In this document: positions 13,701-26,800 of the stretch, in pieces
Layout of the letters: each line of letters begins with the position of its first letter
Position numbering within the stretch: position 1 is the stretch's first letter
Origin: Monilinia fructicola
Taxonomy: Eukaryota > Ascomycota > Leotiomycetes > Helotiales > Sclerotiniaceae
Assembly (NCBI GenBank): GCA_008692225.1
Contig: VICG01000002.1
Coordinates: forward strand, 1,318,001-1,382,000
Direction of reading: 5' to 3'
Length of the DNA: 64,000 bases
Translations under genes and position numbers: made by a program
Notes under the pieces: generated by a model
The model's input: only the letters and a program-made list of their open reading frames with translations
Told to the model about the DNA's origin: nothing
Database searches by the model: none

Positions 13701-15842
13701 GGAATATGTCGGGATTCTGAAAGAATTTACCACTCGAAGATGGGGATGTTCCAGATAATCTGAGAAGAACGTGTGAATGTAGTCAAGTAATATATCTTCA
13801 TGATTTGATGAAGATGGTGAAACTCCATCTCGATTGACTATGAAGGATATATCTCCTCGTAAGTTTTGGGCTGTAATTTCGAAGATGCTTACTCAGGTCT
13901 AAGAATCTCCCTAGTCCGCTCACAGTAGTTGCTGTTAATCCGTCAATTACTGCAAAATGCTTCTCACACAATAGCACAATACAAAGATTTTCCGAAAGTC
14001 GCGTTTCACTGAAAGTCTTTGAAATCACTGAAGTATCACGCTGAATAGCTGAGAAGAAAATCACCTGCACCAGACTCATGCCCGCTGTTCGGGCAATTCA
14101 AGCAACCTGTTACCGCCACTCACTCATATGCCCGACGCCAAGAATGAATCTCAGTACGTACCGTCGAATTGAAAAGAGTTTCTGGAATATCGGTTTCAGG
14201 AGCCACTACTTCAACAGGCTTTCCTCCTGGTGGCTGGTGTGCCATAAGGTGAATGTTCACCCTTTACAAAATTCAAGCAGCTCATGCTGGTGAAAATAAA
14301 TGCAAATACGTGTCATCATCAGTAGATGATATCCTATCCGAAAGATCTTACGATTACGAACAATGCATAAGACAAACATTGACTACTTTCGCGGCAGCAG
14401 CCGAATGATACCCCTTTCCCGTAATCGAAAGCTGACATATTCCAAGCCCAAAGCTTTGGATTTAAATTTAGCGCACGTTTATCATCCTTTGGCTCATGCC
14501 ACGATTGAGTTCTATCGGGAATTAGCAAGAATCTTCCCATTCTGACTCTGAACCAGTAAGTGGACCTGTAGTTAACTCGCCACAAACGACTGATTTCTTG
14601 CGATTTCACTCTCTGTAATGACATCCCAATAGCTTTTCTATTGCCATACGCAATCGTACAGTCAGTCTGACGATATCTGGCCTCGTATTTCCGATGTTCT
14701 TGACCTTGTCATTTCCATCGTTACCTTGGGAAAGTGTCTGGTTCAATAGATGGCAAAGCACTGTAATCTTTCCAAGTGGAAACGTGTAATATGGATCATC
14801 ATAGCTTAACCAGCAAGCCATTTACAGTGTTATTGGTATGTATGGTATTTGCAAAGACCCCATTAGCGGTAACACGAGCAGCTGAATGATCGACCATAAA
14901 TTATTTTGCTGCATCTGCGTCGCTTGGTTATTGGAGTCGTCCCTTCCATTCGGGCATCATATGAATTTCAAAAGCTCACATCAGGTCATATCGGCGTTCA
15001 GGGTTCAACATCGAGTTTTGTTGGGTTTCAATGTGACTTGAATCGCCAAACGTGAAATAATTTTACAGATTATGAATGCAAACAGGAATTCAAGAACTAA
15101 CTGCAGAAATAGTACTGAAACAAGCTACGCAAGAAAAGTCTCTCCGAACTTACCTCCAAGGCACCTCTTGGCCGTCCCGGGGCCACTCATTTCAAACTCT
15201 ATCTTCATATTCAAGGCTGGTTTTAAACTTGTTATCCCCCTTCGTCTGAGATATCCAGGCTCTACCATCTCCCTTCTTCCAAAAGGTAGGGACTTCACTG
15301 GCCACAGAGAATTCAGATTTTAAACTTAAAGCGCTTGCTTGATTCTCTCTCCCAACTGCATTCTGATTCACACTCTCTTCATCCACTTTCCTCTCTTCCC
15401 TCTCCCATATTCCAAAATGAAACATTTAAAGGACCGTAAGACTGAATCATATACTGATAGTAAGAGAAGATGAGGGAGGAAACAGGAATGACAATAAGGA
15501 AAAGTCAGAGAAGCCAAAATCAGTGGACTGTAACACTTTTATATTTTTGCCTTGATGTGTCTTTCAACAACTCGGCACTGAACATTGAAGGAGAGGTTAC
15601 AGTACAACTCCCTGAGTCGCTTAGTAATCTAGCCTAATTATTGGTTGCATGACAAGGCGTCGTTTTAGCCTCGTCCCCCTCCTCGCCTAAAATAATAATA
15701 TAATTTATCTCTAAAAACCACCCTTCGTCATTCCACAATTCAGATTCTACCACGACATACCAACCTCCAGGGAATCTCTCAATGTTCCTTCAACGCCGGT
15801 AGCATAATCGCCAGCTTTCAACTCATACAATAATAATCCATC
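10744..15842. other. Intergenic region with one tRNA, no supported protein gene
   Basis: About 5 kb without a recognisable coding region apart from the tRNA-Thr gene. Minus-strand frames at 13348-13635, 13798-14079, 14334-14624 and 14606-14821 have fairly protein-like composition. They could not be joined by plausible splices and match no family I know. Confidence 0.55.
11539..11617 (-). tRNA. tRNA-Thr (anticodon AGT) with a short intron
   Basis: On the minus strand the cloverleaf is complete: acceptor GCCCGTT pairs with AACGGGC, the D stem is GCTT/AAGC, the anticodon stem is CATCA/TGATG, and the T arm is CCTAG-GTTCGAT-TCCTAG-like with the invariant GTTCGA. The anticodon loop is 14 nt instead of 7. 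This fits a 7-nt intron after position 37, with the anticodon AGT placed after U33. The discriminator base A is at 11539. A short T run lies about 25 nt downstream and could serve as the polymerase III terminator. Confidence 0.9.
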
Positions 15843-17055
15843 ATGTCTTCACGAGCAGCGACCGGCGCCGCCGCGCCCGAAGATAAAACCACAGCCTTGA
15901 AAAAACTCCTCTATGACGAGTGTTTCCAAACTTTCGATGAAAACCCTACATTCTTCCAGGATGATTTGTTGGAATTTGGGGTATTGCCTAACGATGATGT
16001 GTCTATGTTACTGGCCGTCACGCAGGCCCTCACAAACGAAAAGTTGTTCAAGGTGGTTCAGGATCCGCAGAGGGGAATTGGATGGAAATTGCGGACTGAA
16101 GATGAAGCCAAGAAGTAAGACGTCCTCTCTTTCCACACCCGATATCATGACCTATTCATGCCCGAATCCCTCCTCCATGCTCCGTACGCAAATCTAACCA
16201 ATTTTCCACAACAGGTACCGCAGTCTCTCATCGGAACAAGAAATTGTTTACTCCCTCATCGACGAAGCCGGCACCGAAGGAATCTGGTCCCGAACCATAA
16301 AGATGCGCACCAATCTGCACGATGCCGTCTTTCGCTCCGCGCTCAAGCACCTCGAAACCAAACACATGATATCCGAGATGAAATCCGTAGAATTTGGCAA
16401 TAAGAAGATGTACATAAAGGCCAGCCTGCAGCCATCAGATCGAGCAAGCGGTGGAGCATGGTACACCGACAATGAAATGGACGAGGAATTCATCACGCAG
16501 ATCATGCTCATCTTATTCGATCAGATACACCGGAAATCGTTTTATAAATCTAGTACAGCTAATATGAGGAAGCCGAAGAAGATGTTTGGAAAAAAGATGT
16601 CCGCGGATGAGGCTAAGGCACTGAGAGATAAAACTCTAGGATCCAGAGTTAAGATTGAAGATGTCACCGAAGACGATGCTTTGGAGGGTGCTAGAAGACA
16701 TTATGATGCTCTATTACCAATGCCGCCCGGTTACCAAGGATATCCCACGCTCAATGAACTCACATCTTTCATTGAAAACTCAGGAGCTACTGCTACGACA
16801 TTAACTGCTCAAGATATTCAGCAACTGCTGGAAATATTGATTTTTGATAATAAGATTGAAAAGGTTCTTGCGGGCCCAGAAGGTGTTTGCTATAGGGCTG
16901 TGAGAAAAAGCTTTAGGGAAGATCAGGAAGGTGGTCCATATAGTGCTTTAACGGATGTTCCGTGTGGACACTGTCCAGTTTCTGATTTATGTGAAGAGGG
17001 TGGACCTGTAGGACCAAGTACTTGCGAGTATTTTCAGACATGGTTGAATATTTAG
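15843..17055 (+). CDS. RPC34: RNA polymerase III subunit RPC6 (RPC34)
   Basis: Exons 15843-16114 and 16215-17055 give 370 residues. RPC34 belongs to the RPC82-RPC34-RPC31 subcomplex that opens promoters and contacts TFIIIB during transcription of tRNA and 5S genes in the nucleus. The N-terminal winged helix is followed after the intron by SSEQEIVYSLIDEAGTEGIW and the second winged helix (LHDAVFRSALKHLETKHMI). The segment around GGAWYTDNEMDEEF is highly characteristic. The C terminus keeps the four cysteines expected for the family's iron-sulphur cluster, C341, C344, C350 and C361. The intron splits a Lys codon (AA|G). The gene converges on the cyclophilin gene with about 270 nt between the stop codons. 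Confidence 0.95.
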
Positions 17056-17324
17056 GGCGCAGATGAAGATACGGGATAGGATTCTATTACATAGCATAGC
17101 GACGGCCGGCTTTGGAGTTAAGGAAAGATACCACAGACGGGATATAAAAGTTTCAATCTAGTCACAGGCAGACATCACACTCAATAGACAAGAATAATTT
17201 AGTAAAAAAGCATTGCATTATTTTCGTCACTTGTCCGCCAGAATAGCTAAATCATGATAGAGATTTGCCGACCGAAGTTGTGTTCAAGGACCTTCCGCCA
17301 CCGATACTCTCTCAGTCAATGCAT

Positions 17325-18270
17325 CTATAGTTGACCAGACTTAACAATGGTTGGCTTCTTGTTGTATTGAACCTTTCCGCTGCCGGATCCGGTGGCCTCG
17401 AGAGCCTTGACAACCTTCAAGGACTCATCATCAGCGACTTCACCGAAGACGACGTGCTTACCATCGAGCCAGCTGGTGACAACGGTGGTGATGAAGAATT
17501 GGGAGCCGTTGCTATGTAGGTGTTAGTTTGTTGGACCAATGAGAGGAGGTTTGGAATATGTAAGCTTACGTGTTTGGTCCAGCGTTGGCCATGGAGAGGA
17601 GACCTGGGCGGGTGTGCTTTCGCTCGAAGTTCTCATCGGCGAACTTCTCACCGTAGATTGACTTTCCACCGGTACCCTATCTTGTTCTTAGTTTCGGGGG
17701 CTCTCTCTTACATCAAGAGGTGTAACATACGTTGCCACGGGTGAAGTCACCTCCTTGAAGCATGAATTGAGGATGATTCTGTGGAAGGAAGAACCCTCAT
17801 ATCCGAAGCCCTTCTCACCAGTGCAGAGAGCACGGAAGTTCTCGGCGGTCTTTGGGACTACATCATCGTAGAGGTTGAACTTGATTCTACCAGCTTGCTC
17901 TGTAATGGAATAGACATGTCAGCTTTGGAAACTAAGGGAGGGGTTGGAAGGTGGGGCTGAGATGACGACAATCCAAATGCACAAACGATGTGTATTTGAA
18001 GCTCAAGAGAAGCTCAATCAACACAATAATCGAGGTATATGATGATGTCTTGATGGAAACCAAGTGAAATAGTGACATAATTGATGTTAAATTGATTAAA
18101 AAGACGATGGTTTGGCTTACCTTGGACAGTGGAAGTTGGCTTTCCGTTGGGATCAAGGACTGGTCCTTCCCAGGTAACATCGAAGAAACTATTGACATGT
18201 GAGCGTTGTTCTACGTTCTTCATATGAACCGGGGAAGTTCTGATATTGAAACATACGTTGTGATGGCCAT
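17325..18270 (-). CDS. CPR1: Cyclophilin A (peptidyl-prolyl cis-trans isomerase), one base short in exon 3
   Basis: Five exons on the minus strand, 18257-18270, 18121-18188, 17731-17899, 17570-17676 and 17325-17511, all with GT-AG borders. The product is the cytosolic proline isomerase that binds cyclosporin. Landmarks are [27 protein letters not shown] with the catalytic Arg, [36 protein letters not shown] and [12 protein letters not shown]. The exon total is 545 nt, one short of 182 codons. The frame breaks between RII and QFMLQGG: the family expects Pro-Gln there, and the minus strand reads ATCATC-CTCAA where one more C would restore it (plus strand GG at 17771-17772). The first exon is only 14 nt. 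Either the assembly lacks one base or the gene is broken; I favour the former. Confidence 0.92.
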
Positions 18271-21181
18271 GTTTGATTTAGAAGCGTGAAATTGTCTTGA
18301 AGAGATGGATTTGAAAGAGTTGTTGATAAAGGTGTTGCGAAGGAGGGGCAGCGAAGTGCTTTTCAACGCAGCAGGAGTGCGGGGCATGAATAGCATTTTT
18401 AGCGAATTAGCTTCTAGCTTCTTGATTGGTTAATTAGAAGTCTAGTGGGGGGCAGTGTCGAAAAGTGAATGTGAGGCGTAGGAATTCGTGTAATAAGTTC
18501 ACGGGTGTATTGTATGCGGTGTGTGCGGTGTGTACTCCGTACGAGAGGTGTAAGGAAGGCCAGGCAAGGTGTGCAAGTAAGGCAGGTAGGTAGCTGGAGG
18601 TGGTGTGTAGGGGAGCGTGGATGGGACGGTCAGTGGCGGGTGGGTGAATTAATATGAGAAGGCGTGCCTACGAATACCTGCTTGAGCAAGGAAGAAGGGT
18701 TGGATGTATCTTTTTTTTTTCTTCGGGGAAGGTACGATTGGTTGCGAGGAGGGCGATGGAATTGGCTAGGGCAGATGGAAGGAAACAGAAGGAATCGATC
18801 GGAAGGAGGGGAAGGGAAGGGCAGAAAGCAAGAGAGGGGAGCAAAGGGAAGACAAACAAGTCATAATCATGCAAGTGGGGGGGGTATCAAGGTCGTGGGT
18901 GGGTATAGCTTAATATGAGGTAGGGATGGGTAGGGATAGCTTGATATGAGGTAGGGATAGGTAGGTAGGTCAACAGGCAGCTGCAGTACTTGTTTGTGCC
19001 TTGGAGTAATTATTACCTTGGGAAATACCTAGGTAAGTAAGTACAATGGATGATGAATAATAATAAATTGATAAACTAGATCGAATGAATACGTAATAAT
19101 GATATTAGATCATTGGAAACAATTGGTAGGGACTAGGTAAGGTGGGTACCTAAGTAGATACCTACTCTAGGTAAATAAATATTATATATTATATAAAGAC
19201 ATTATAAGCTTATTGATTTGTATATATATATGTATATATATATTATATACGAATATATTATATAACTATATTATATAATTAAATTATATATTATAAATTA
19301 TATATTGTAAATTATATATTGTAAATTATATATTATAAATTATATATTGTGAATTATATATCGTAAATTATATTTTATAAATTATATATTATATAGTATA
19401 TATTATATATTATATATTATATAATATATATTACATATTATATATTATATATTATATATTACATATTATATATTACATATTATATATTACATATTATATA
19501 TTACATATTATATATTACATATCGTTTATATATTGTATAAATACATTATTATATACAAATACCTACCTAGTAATTATGTATATCTATAGATACAGTAAAT
19601 GCTATCTACGGTGTAGGTAGAGAGAGAGATATACGAAATACCTACCTAGGTAGTTACAAATGATCCTTCAAAGTAAGAATACATGATTATAATAGAGTTA
19701 GTTGCTCGTCTTCTATATCTCTTTCTGCTCTTCTTTTCTCTTCTACATCTCTTTCTGCTCTTCTTTCCTCTTCTATATTATACCTCTAAACTTACACACC
19801 TATATACCTATCTGTATACTCAAAACCCCAGATATCTACGTACTATATACCTGTCTGTATACGATATGCTACCTGATAAACACATCCATACATACCTAGG
19901 TAGTCTCTTTCAACACTTCCTACTCTAATCACTGAATCTCTTCTCGCACAGTCTCACAGTCTCTTCTTAGATACATCATGTCATTATCAAATTCAGCATC
20001 TTGCAGTCATTAAAACAATCATAATCCGTCCGAACTTGCTCAGTCTAAAAATTGATCATTCTGAGATATACAAGTACCTCGACGGAAAATCCAATCAGGA
20101 GATGCCGCGCATTTGGTTGAGATGACATGACGCCTTCATACAGTATATCGCTTTCTCGGCTGGAGGGAGGGGCAAATAACGCAGCACCCCTTCATTCGGA
20201 TTCAAGAAAGTGGCAGGCAGACTTCTTTGCAGCTTTGAAAGCTCAATGGCTCGATGCTTCAATAGTCCAAACCCTGGCAATGGAATACGAATGAAAATTT
20301 ACAGTAACCATGCATGAGAAGGACACCATACATGCAGATTCGGGGTTCCTCAAACAACATACCTACAGAGGACAGACTGTACACTGTACAGTACTGTATA
20401 ATATGGTTTGGTAAAGGATGCATGCGATCATCGAGTCGAGTCTCGGGACGGTAAAATGGCAGTGGATGGTTGACGGTGATGAAAGGACAATTAACCTGGA
20501 AAGAGAAGATTTGGTGAATGCTAGAAACCATTGTATAAAATGCTGTAAATGATTAATCTGCTAGTAGAAAATAACCTTGGAACCCTCTCGAACATATCAA
20601 TATGTCAATAACTGTACGTACTCGTACAATGTCCTTCTTTTCGTGGTGACGATTTGCCCCAATCCAATCCAACCCAATCCAATCCAATCCATAAGTTCTT
20701 CGGAAAACAGAGCAGAGTATAAAACGATTAATTAAAACAGGGGCTTTTCACCGCTTAATTGCCTCTGGGGTTTTGCCAGCCATGATGCCTCGAGTTGCAC
20801 AGCAACATACATCCCCGGCCATCCATACAGATACAGTAGATGTTTGGCACTCGGTGCAATCCAGAGATCTTGATGTTACAACAATGAACGAACATCCCAA
20901 GAATCAAGAAATTGTCTGTTACCTCAACTCATCATACCAAGCCCGAAGGCTTTCTGAGTTTTCTGCCTGGTAAAGTAAAGCCTAAGGCAACTATCATTTT
21001 GGAACTTATATCACGTGATGACTGGTGCCCAGCTCTAGCGTACGATCGACCATTATTGGACACATGGGACATATGCATCTCCATACCGTATCCAAATAAT
21101 TATCCCCGCCTCTTTAACATAACTCCAAACGTCAAACTCCATATCATAATCATATATCTCTCCTAACAAATAATTGTCGCT
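18271..21181. other. Intergenic region between the divergent cyclophilin and ENT3 genes
   Basis: About 2.9 kb holding both promoters. It contains a purine-rich stretch around 18650-18870, GGTAGG-type tetramer runs near 18900-18970, the AT-only island annotated separately, CTTTCTGCTCTTCT tandem units near 19720-19780 and AATCC pentamers near 20658-20690. No coding region is supported. Confidence 0.6.
19187..19560. repeat. AT-only island with tandem TATATTATAAAT/TATATTACAT units
   Basis: Roughly 370 bases almost without G or C, built from nested imperfect tandem units. Units near AAATTATATATT(A/G)T predominate first (about 19260-19400), then TATATTACATAT units (about 19430-19530). GGTAGG/CCTACC-type tetramers lie on both sides. 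Confidence 0.85.
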
Positions 21182-22909
21182 ATGGATCTTGCTAGTTTGA
21201 AGGAGGCTGCCTCCAATTTGACACTGTACGATTTGAAGGCTGGTGTGCGAAAGGTACAAAATGGTAAGGGCTCAGTGTAGACAGCTGGCCGATTTCATCA
21301 TTTACTAATGTCTATGTAGCCGTGATGAATTATACCGAGATGGAGGCCAAAGTCAGAGAGGCTACAAACAATGAGCCATGGGGCGCCAGTTCTTCTTGTT
21401 AGTCGCGAGAATCTGTTCGTATCTGATGTCGAGATTGTCAATTCTAATGTGTTATCACAGTGATGCAGGAGATTGCGAATGGCACATATAACTAGTAAGT
21501 TGTCCCAGTCCAAGGTCAATCTACAATTCGTATACTAATTCCCCATAAGTCAGTTACTAAATGAAATTATGCCTATGATTTATAAGAGATTTACGGAGAA
21601 AGCTGCCGAGGAATGGAGGCAAATATACAAAGGATTACAATTACTCGAATTCTTGATCAAGAACGGCTCCGAACGTGTCATTGATGATGCGCGATCCCAT
21701 TTGACACTCCTCAAGATGTTACGCCAGTTTCATTTTATCGATCAGAATGGTAAAGACCAAGGTGTTAATGTTAGAAACAGAGCCAAGGAACTGGCTGAAT
21801 TGCTCAGTGATGTCGATCGGATTCGGGCGGAACGAAAGAAAGCACGAGCTACCCGAAACAAGTACACCGGAGTTGAAGGTGGAGCGGGATTAGGTGCTGG
21901 GATGTCAAGCTCTAGTAGATATGGAGGATTTGGGAGCGAGGAACAAGGTGGCTACGGTGGATATAGTGGAGGTGTGTATGGAGATGGTGGTGGTTTTGGA
22001 GGCCAGAGTAGTGATTTTCAAGATTCTGGTAATCACGGCGACTTCGGTGGCAGTAGTAGTCGCAGAGATAAGTTTGAGGAATATGATGAATACGATGAGG
22101 GGGCGGCTCCTTCATCCTCGCGAAGACAGGCCGAAAGCTCTTCAGCATCATCGAATCGCAAAAGGGCTGGAACCGAGCGATCGACGAAGAAAGTCGAACC
22201 TCCAAAGAAGAAGGAGCCCGAAGTCGACTTGTTCTCTTTTGATGATCCAATACCCGTATCTACACCCGCCGTTGCGCCAGCAGCATCAAGTACTCTAGCC
22301 GATGACGATGACTTCGATGACTTCCAATCCGCGACCCCCGCACAGCCTGCTGCCCCGGCAGCATTCTCTCCAATCTCCCCACCTACCTCTACTACGACAT
22401 TTAATACACAATATGCTGCACCACAGCCTGTCTCGGCACCAAAAGCAGCAAATTTGAGTGATCTGGTTGGCTTTTCGTCAATCTCACCAGCAACAAGCAC
22501 CACCACCACACCAGCTAACTATTCAGCATTTTCTCCCCCTGCAATTGCTCAACAACCACGCCCAGTACAGACAGGCTATCAAAGTACACAACCAAATTAT
22601 TTTACTTCAGTTCCAGCACCCACCACGCAATCAAACACGTTTTCAGCAACATCCTCCGCGAAGTCACCTACAGCTAGTAAGTCGTCGGGAGGAGACGCTT
22701 TCGGATCTTTGTGGTCTACTGCCAGTGCTGGCATCAAAAAGACCAGCACTCCCACAACTACTGGCCCAGCTTTGGGGCAGTTAGCCAAGGAGAAAGCAAG
22801 TGCAGGCATTTGGGGAGCAGCATCAATGGGAGCATCATCAACAGGATCAGCCGCCCCTCAAAATTCACAACAAAAGCTAGGCAATGGATTAGATGATTTG
22901 TTGGGTTAG
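21182..22909 (+). CDS. ENT3: Epsin-like ENTH-domain clathrin adaptor (Ent3 type)
   Basis: Exons 21182-21263, 21320-21397, 21461-21494 and 21550-22909 give 517 residues. The ENTH domain fills about residues 10-150: MDLASLKEAASNLTLYDLKA, YTEMEAKVREATNNEPWG, then EWRQIYKGLQLLEFLIKNGS and DQGVNVRNRAKELAELLSD. It binds phosphoinositide at TGN/endosome membranes. The rest is low-complexity, as in this family: a Gly/Tyr/Ser-rich part, a basic patch (KKVEPPKKKEPEV), DLFSFDDPIP, and the acidic-phenylalanine motif DDDDFDDFQSA of the kind that binds gamma-ear domains of GGA/AP-1, then Pro/Ser/Thr/Gln-rich sequence ending GLDDLLG. The last acceptor is the first of two nearby AG dinucleotides (exon starts TCAG); the second would create a stop. 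Assignment to Ent3 rather than Ent1/2 rests on the single DFDDF motif and the absence of NPF motifs. Confidence 0.93.
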
Positions 22910-23846
22910 AAGTATTCCGAGTTGGGACGAGCATGATTTTGCGATGAGCACATATGATTGACTAGTAGGTATGCGGATGGGCGTTATTAGATACTCAGGC
23001 GCATAAAATTTAATCAGATCTACATTCATTACCTATTCTCATGCATCATAATCTTGAAATGCCGTTAGATTAAGCCATTTGCATTAGCTTTGTTCCTTAT
23101 ACAAGCGTATATCGAATTATGATCCCAACTTTGAGCAAAAGAACTCATATAGGATAGGTATCCTCCAAGACGATGTTTCTCTTTGGAATAAAGATTTAGT
23201 TGTTGAACAAAGTTACTATTCTCACTTGTCATCGGGGAATAATTTCCTAGCTGAATTCCAAAGAGGATCAAATGCTTGTATAGATCTGTGCTCGTATTTA
23301 AGCTTACGGGAGATGTTGGCATGGTAGCACTTTGGACCCCAACTCCGGAAGTGGGCTCCTATATTCCCTTCACAATTTCTATGATCCTTCCAGTCCGAGG
23401 ATGTATTATCTAGCCAGAATTCTTTTTCTGGCTTTGTCATTTCTCCCGAGGAATATCAAAAGATATTTCGACAGGGAACTTGCCATTTGGCAAGAGTTCG
23501 TACCTTCACAGTCAGCATTATAGGAATGTGCGTGTCAATATTTCCATCCTTTCTAATTATCTTCCCCCTCATTGATCTTACTGTACTCAGCGGTGCCAAA
23601 AGAGAAAAAATCTGATCCCCTTTCTCGACCTTCAACAATCACGAGTATAGGCTTGAACCCACCCACCTGTAACTTGGGGGTGATGCACACACATATTGCT
23701 GTGATCACGTTGCATACATGTGTGGTTCTGCAAGGTGTAATGATACATAATCCTGATCAATAGAACATCATCCGATGACTTGTTTTCTCTTTTTTGGAAC
23801 CTTGAAATATTATCAACAATGCATGAAGAACGGGTAGAAATGTATT
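22910..23846. other. Intergenic region
   Basis: About 0.9 kb between ENT3 and the NACHT gene. No coding region, RNA gene or long repeat is visible. Confidence 0.5.
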
Positions 23847-23852
23847 TTGAAA

Positions 23853-26800
23853 ATGATCCAAAGCTTTTTACCGGGCGATACACCGTTACAAAAATATGTC
23901 AATAAGCTTCGATCAACCAGCAGTTGTCAACTTGGGGCAAATGTCGAAGACTTCATGAAAGAAATTGAATTGCTTGAAAATTACTATCCATCTAATGATG
24001 AATCCCAATGTTTTGGTCGCAAAATCTCTCCCTTAATAGATTTCCTTACTATTTGTGGGCCTGCGGTGGATATGATGATTCAAGGCTACCCGGCTCCATC
24101 TGCTCTAGTATGGAATTCCACGAAGGTCCTGTTGGAGGTGAGCACATTTTCTTGTTTCTTGGGAGCATGTGCTAAATGGCCATCAGATTGGACGTATCTC
24201 GATTCGCTACTATCAATTGGTTTCGAGTATCGTATTGAAAATCACTAATATATTAGATATCTCTGTTCATTATGAAGTCATATTTGGAAGCGAGCCGCGG
24301 GTATCTAAAGCGCTTGCGGATGTGTATTTCGAGGTCCTTGTTTTCCTGGAAAGTGCTCGCGCAGCTTTATCTAGACGCAGTAGGTCTCTCACCCTCCACT
24401 ATCCGCAAATATGCTAGCTGACCGAATTAAGCATTCAAGCTTGAACGCACCGTCTTGAATTCTCTTGATGTAGAGTTTACTAATCACGTCCAACGGCTTT
24501 TGAAGGCTACCCAATTACTCTCCCAGGAAGCCACGTTTGCATATGAACAGTATAAGGAATTTTATGCCGTAAAGAAACCCCAGGAGAGCGAAAAATAGCG
24601 TTTTGGAAACTTCGGTTTCTCCAGAAAGCAAGGGTCTGTAGATCCCACATGATGATTCATGAAACTCACCCAAGCTAATGCTGATGAATAATCTAGATGC
24701 AGATATCAGGACACAAGTCATGGCTTGGTTGTCTCCAGGCGAATACTATGAGAGTTTGCACCAGGGCTTGCACTAAACGATCGACAAACACAGGCCAATG
24801 GCTTGTGACTGACACAAGCTTTCAAAATTGGCTTAGTGGGGAGTTCGATTCGGTATTGTGGTGCTATGGTTCTCCTGGGTGTGGAAAGACAATTCTGAGT
24901 GCTACAATCATTCAATATTTACAAGACTATTATGGATCCACACCCACAGTATACTTTCATTGCAATTCGACGGATAAATCGAAACAATCCGAAGAATCTA
25001 TATATATCAGTCTTTTAGGTCAAATAACAGCACAGGTGATAAATATTCCGCAGGCCTTAATATCGGCTTATCTCTTCGCCAAACGATATGGACGATGTCG
25101 CGTATCTGTCAACGACAGAATCGCAGAGTTACTTGCAGAAGTGCTTCACGTATTACCTTCGTTGAACATCATCATAGATGGCATCGATGAATGTGACTCC
25201 AAGGATATGCTGGGTATTTTGCGCTTACTAAATAGCATTTCAAGAGATCGCAATTCCATACGTCTACTATTCTTCTCACGAGATATCTTGCCGGTGCGCA
25301 AAGAGTTGGGTATATTTCCATCAATCCACATCAACAAAGATGCTGTTCAGACAGATATTGATCAGTACCTTAGGGAGGCCATCGAAACCCTCCCTTGTAC
25401 AGAGTCTCATATCAAACAGTATGTTTATAGCATGCTATCTCAGAAATCAGCGGGAATGTTCTTATTCGCGCGACTTGGTATGGAGACATTACAAGCAACG
25501 TTTAGTACCCAGGATATGCTTGCTTCGTTGGACAAACTTCCAACAGGACTCTACAATGTATATGGACAAATTCTGGAACGTTTGGCATCAAAACCACTTG
25601 CAAAGCAATCTTTGGCGCGACGGATATTCCATTGGATATGTAGAGCGTCTAGACCGCTCAACTGGTCTGAATTGCAATGCGCATTATCGTGGGACGAAGA
25701 AAAGATGGTCTTTGATGCAAATGCTGCGCCATCAAAGGACTCAGTACTCGAAGTTTGTTGCCCCCTGGTGGAATATCGATCTGAATCGGATACATTTCAT
25801 CTGGGACATTTGTCCGTCTACGAGTACCTTCACGATCATTCCAACTTCATTTTGCTATCATCTCAAGCATCTAATTTTCTCCTCGAAGAGAAATCCTCAC
25901 ACCTTGGACTCGCACAAGCAACTTTAACATATCTAAGTAAATCCGGGATTGCTGAATCCATCAACTTGAATTCCCAACAATACCCCCTAGCAAAGTATGC
26001 TACAGAAAATTGGTGTTATCATCTCTCATTGTCTGTCTACGATGTGAAGCTCCATCGCCAATACGAAAAGTTCGTAGCATCCGAAACCCGCCGATCGGCC
26101 TGGATCACTCGATCATTACTCTCAGAAGATCTCCCATTCCCCATGCATCGAATTGCTAAACTCCAAAGACTTGTTCAGACGTGGATAAACCAATCTAGTA
26201 CCCCGGAAAAACAAACCGCGGAGGATTTGATGGATATTCAAAAGGCGTTATTCAGACTAGATGATTTCATACAATCGCAACGACGTGGGGGACTGAGAAA
26301 TATCAATGTCAATTTCGAATTTCGAGAGGTCGATGATTATCAGAGATTTAGCTAGGCTGTTATACCATGAGTGGGCAGATAGATATGGGAGTTAGAATTT
26401 TTGAAGAGGAGATTACTAAGACGGGTGGTACTAATTCGGGGAAAGCATCGAAGGCGTGGTTACTGAACAGCCTTGGTATTCTGTATGATCAGCAACGTCG
26501 CTTCCGCCTCGCAGAGGCCATTCAGCGCCAAGCTCTTGCTGTACAACTCCGGTATATCTCCACATGCTTCTTCCCTTGCGCTCCCACACCTTTCTCCGGA
26601 AATAGAACTAACCCACCCCATAGTTTCCTCCCCCACGACCACCTCGACATAATCCTCACGACCAACGAACTCGGCCGCGTCTGCCGCCACCTTCACAAAC
26701 ACCCCGAAGCAGAGTCTCTCCACCGTCGCGCCCTCTACACTCTCCAAAGCATCTTCCCGCCCACAGACCACCACATCATCTGGACCCAGAACGCCCTCGC

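Noticed and set aside
14606..14821. Minus-strand frame of 71 residues with protein-like composition
   Set aside because: It stops after 71 codons, does not join neighbouring frames by plausible introns and matches no family I know.
16158..16214. Extra coding frame between RPC34 exons
   Set aside because: It lies in the intron 16115-16214; splicing there restores the conserved sequence exactly.
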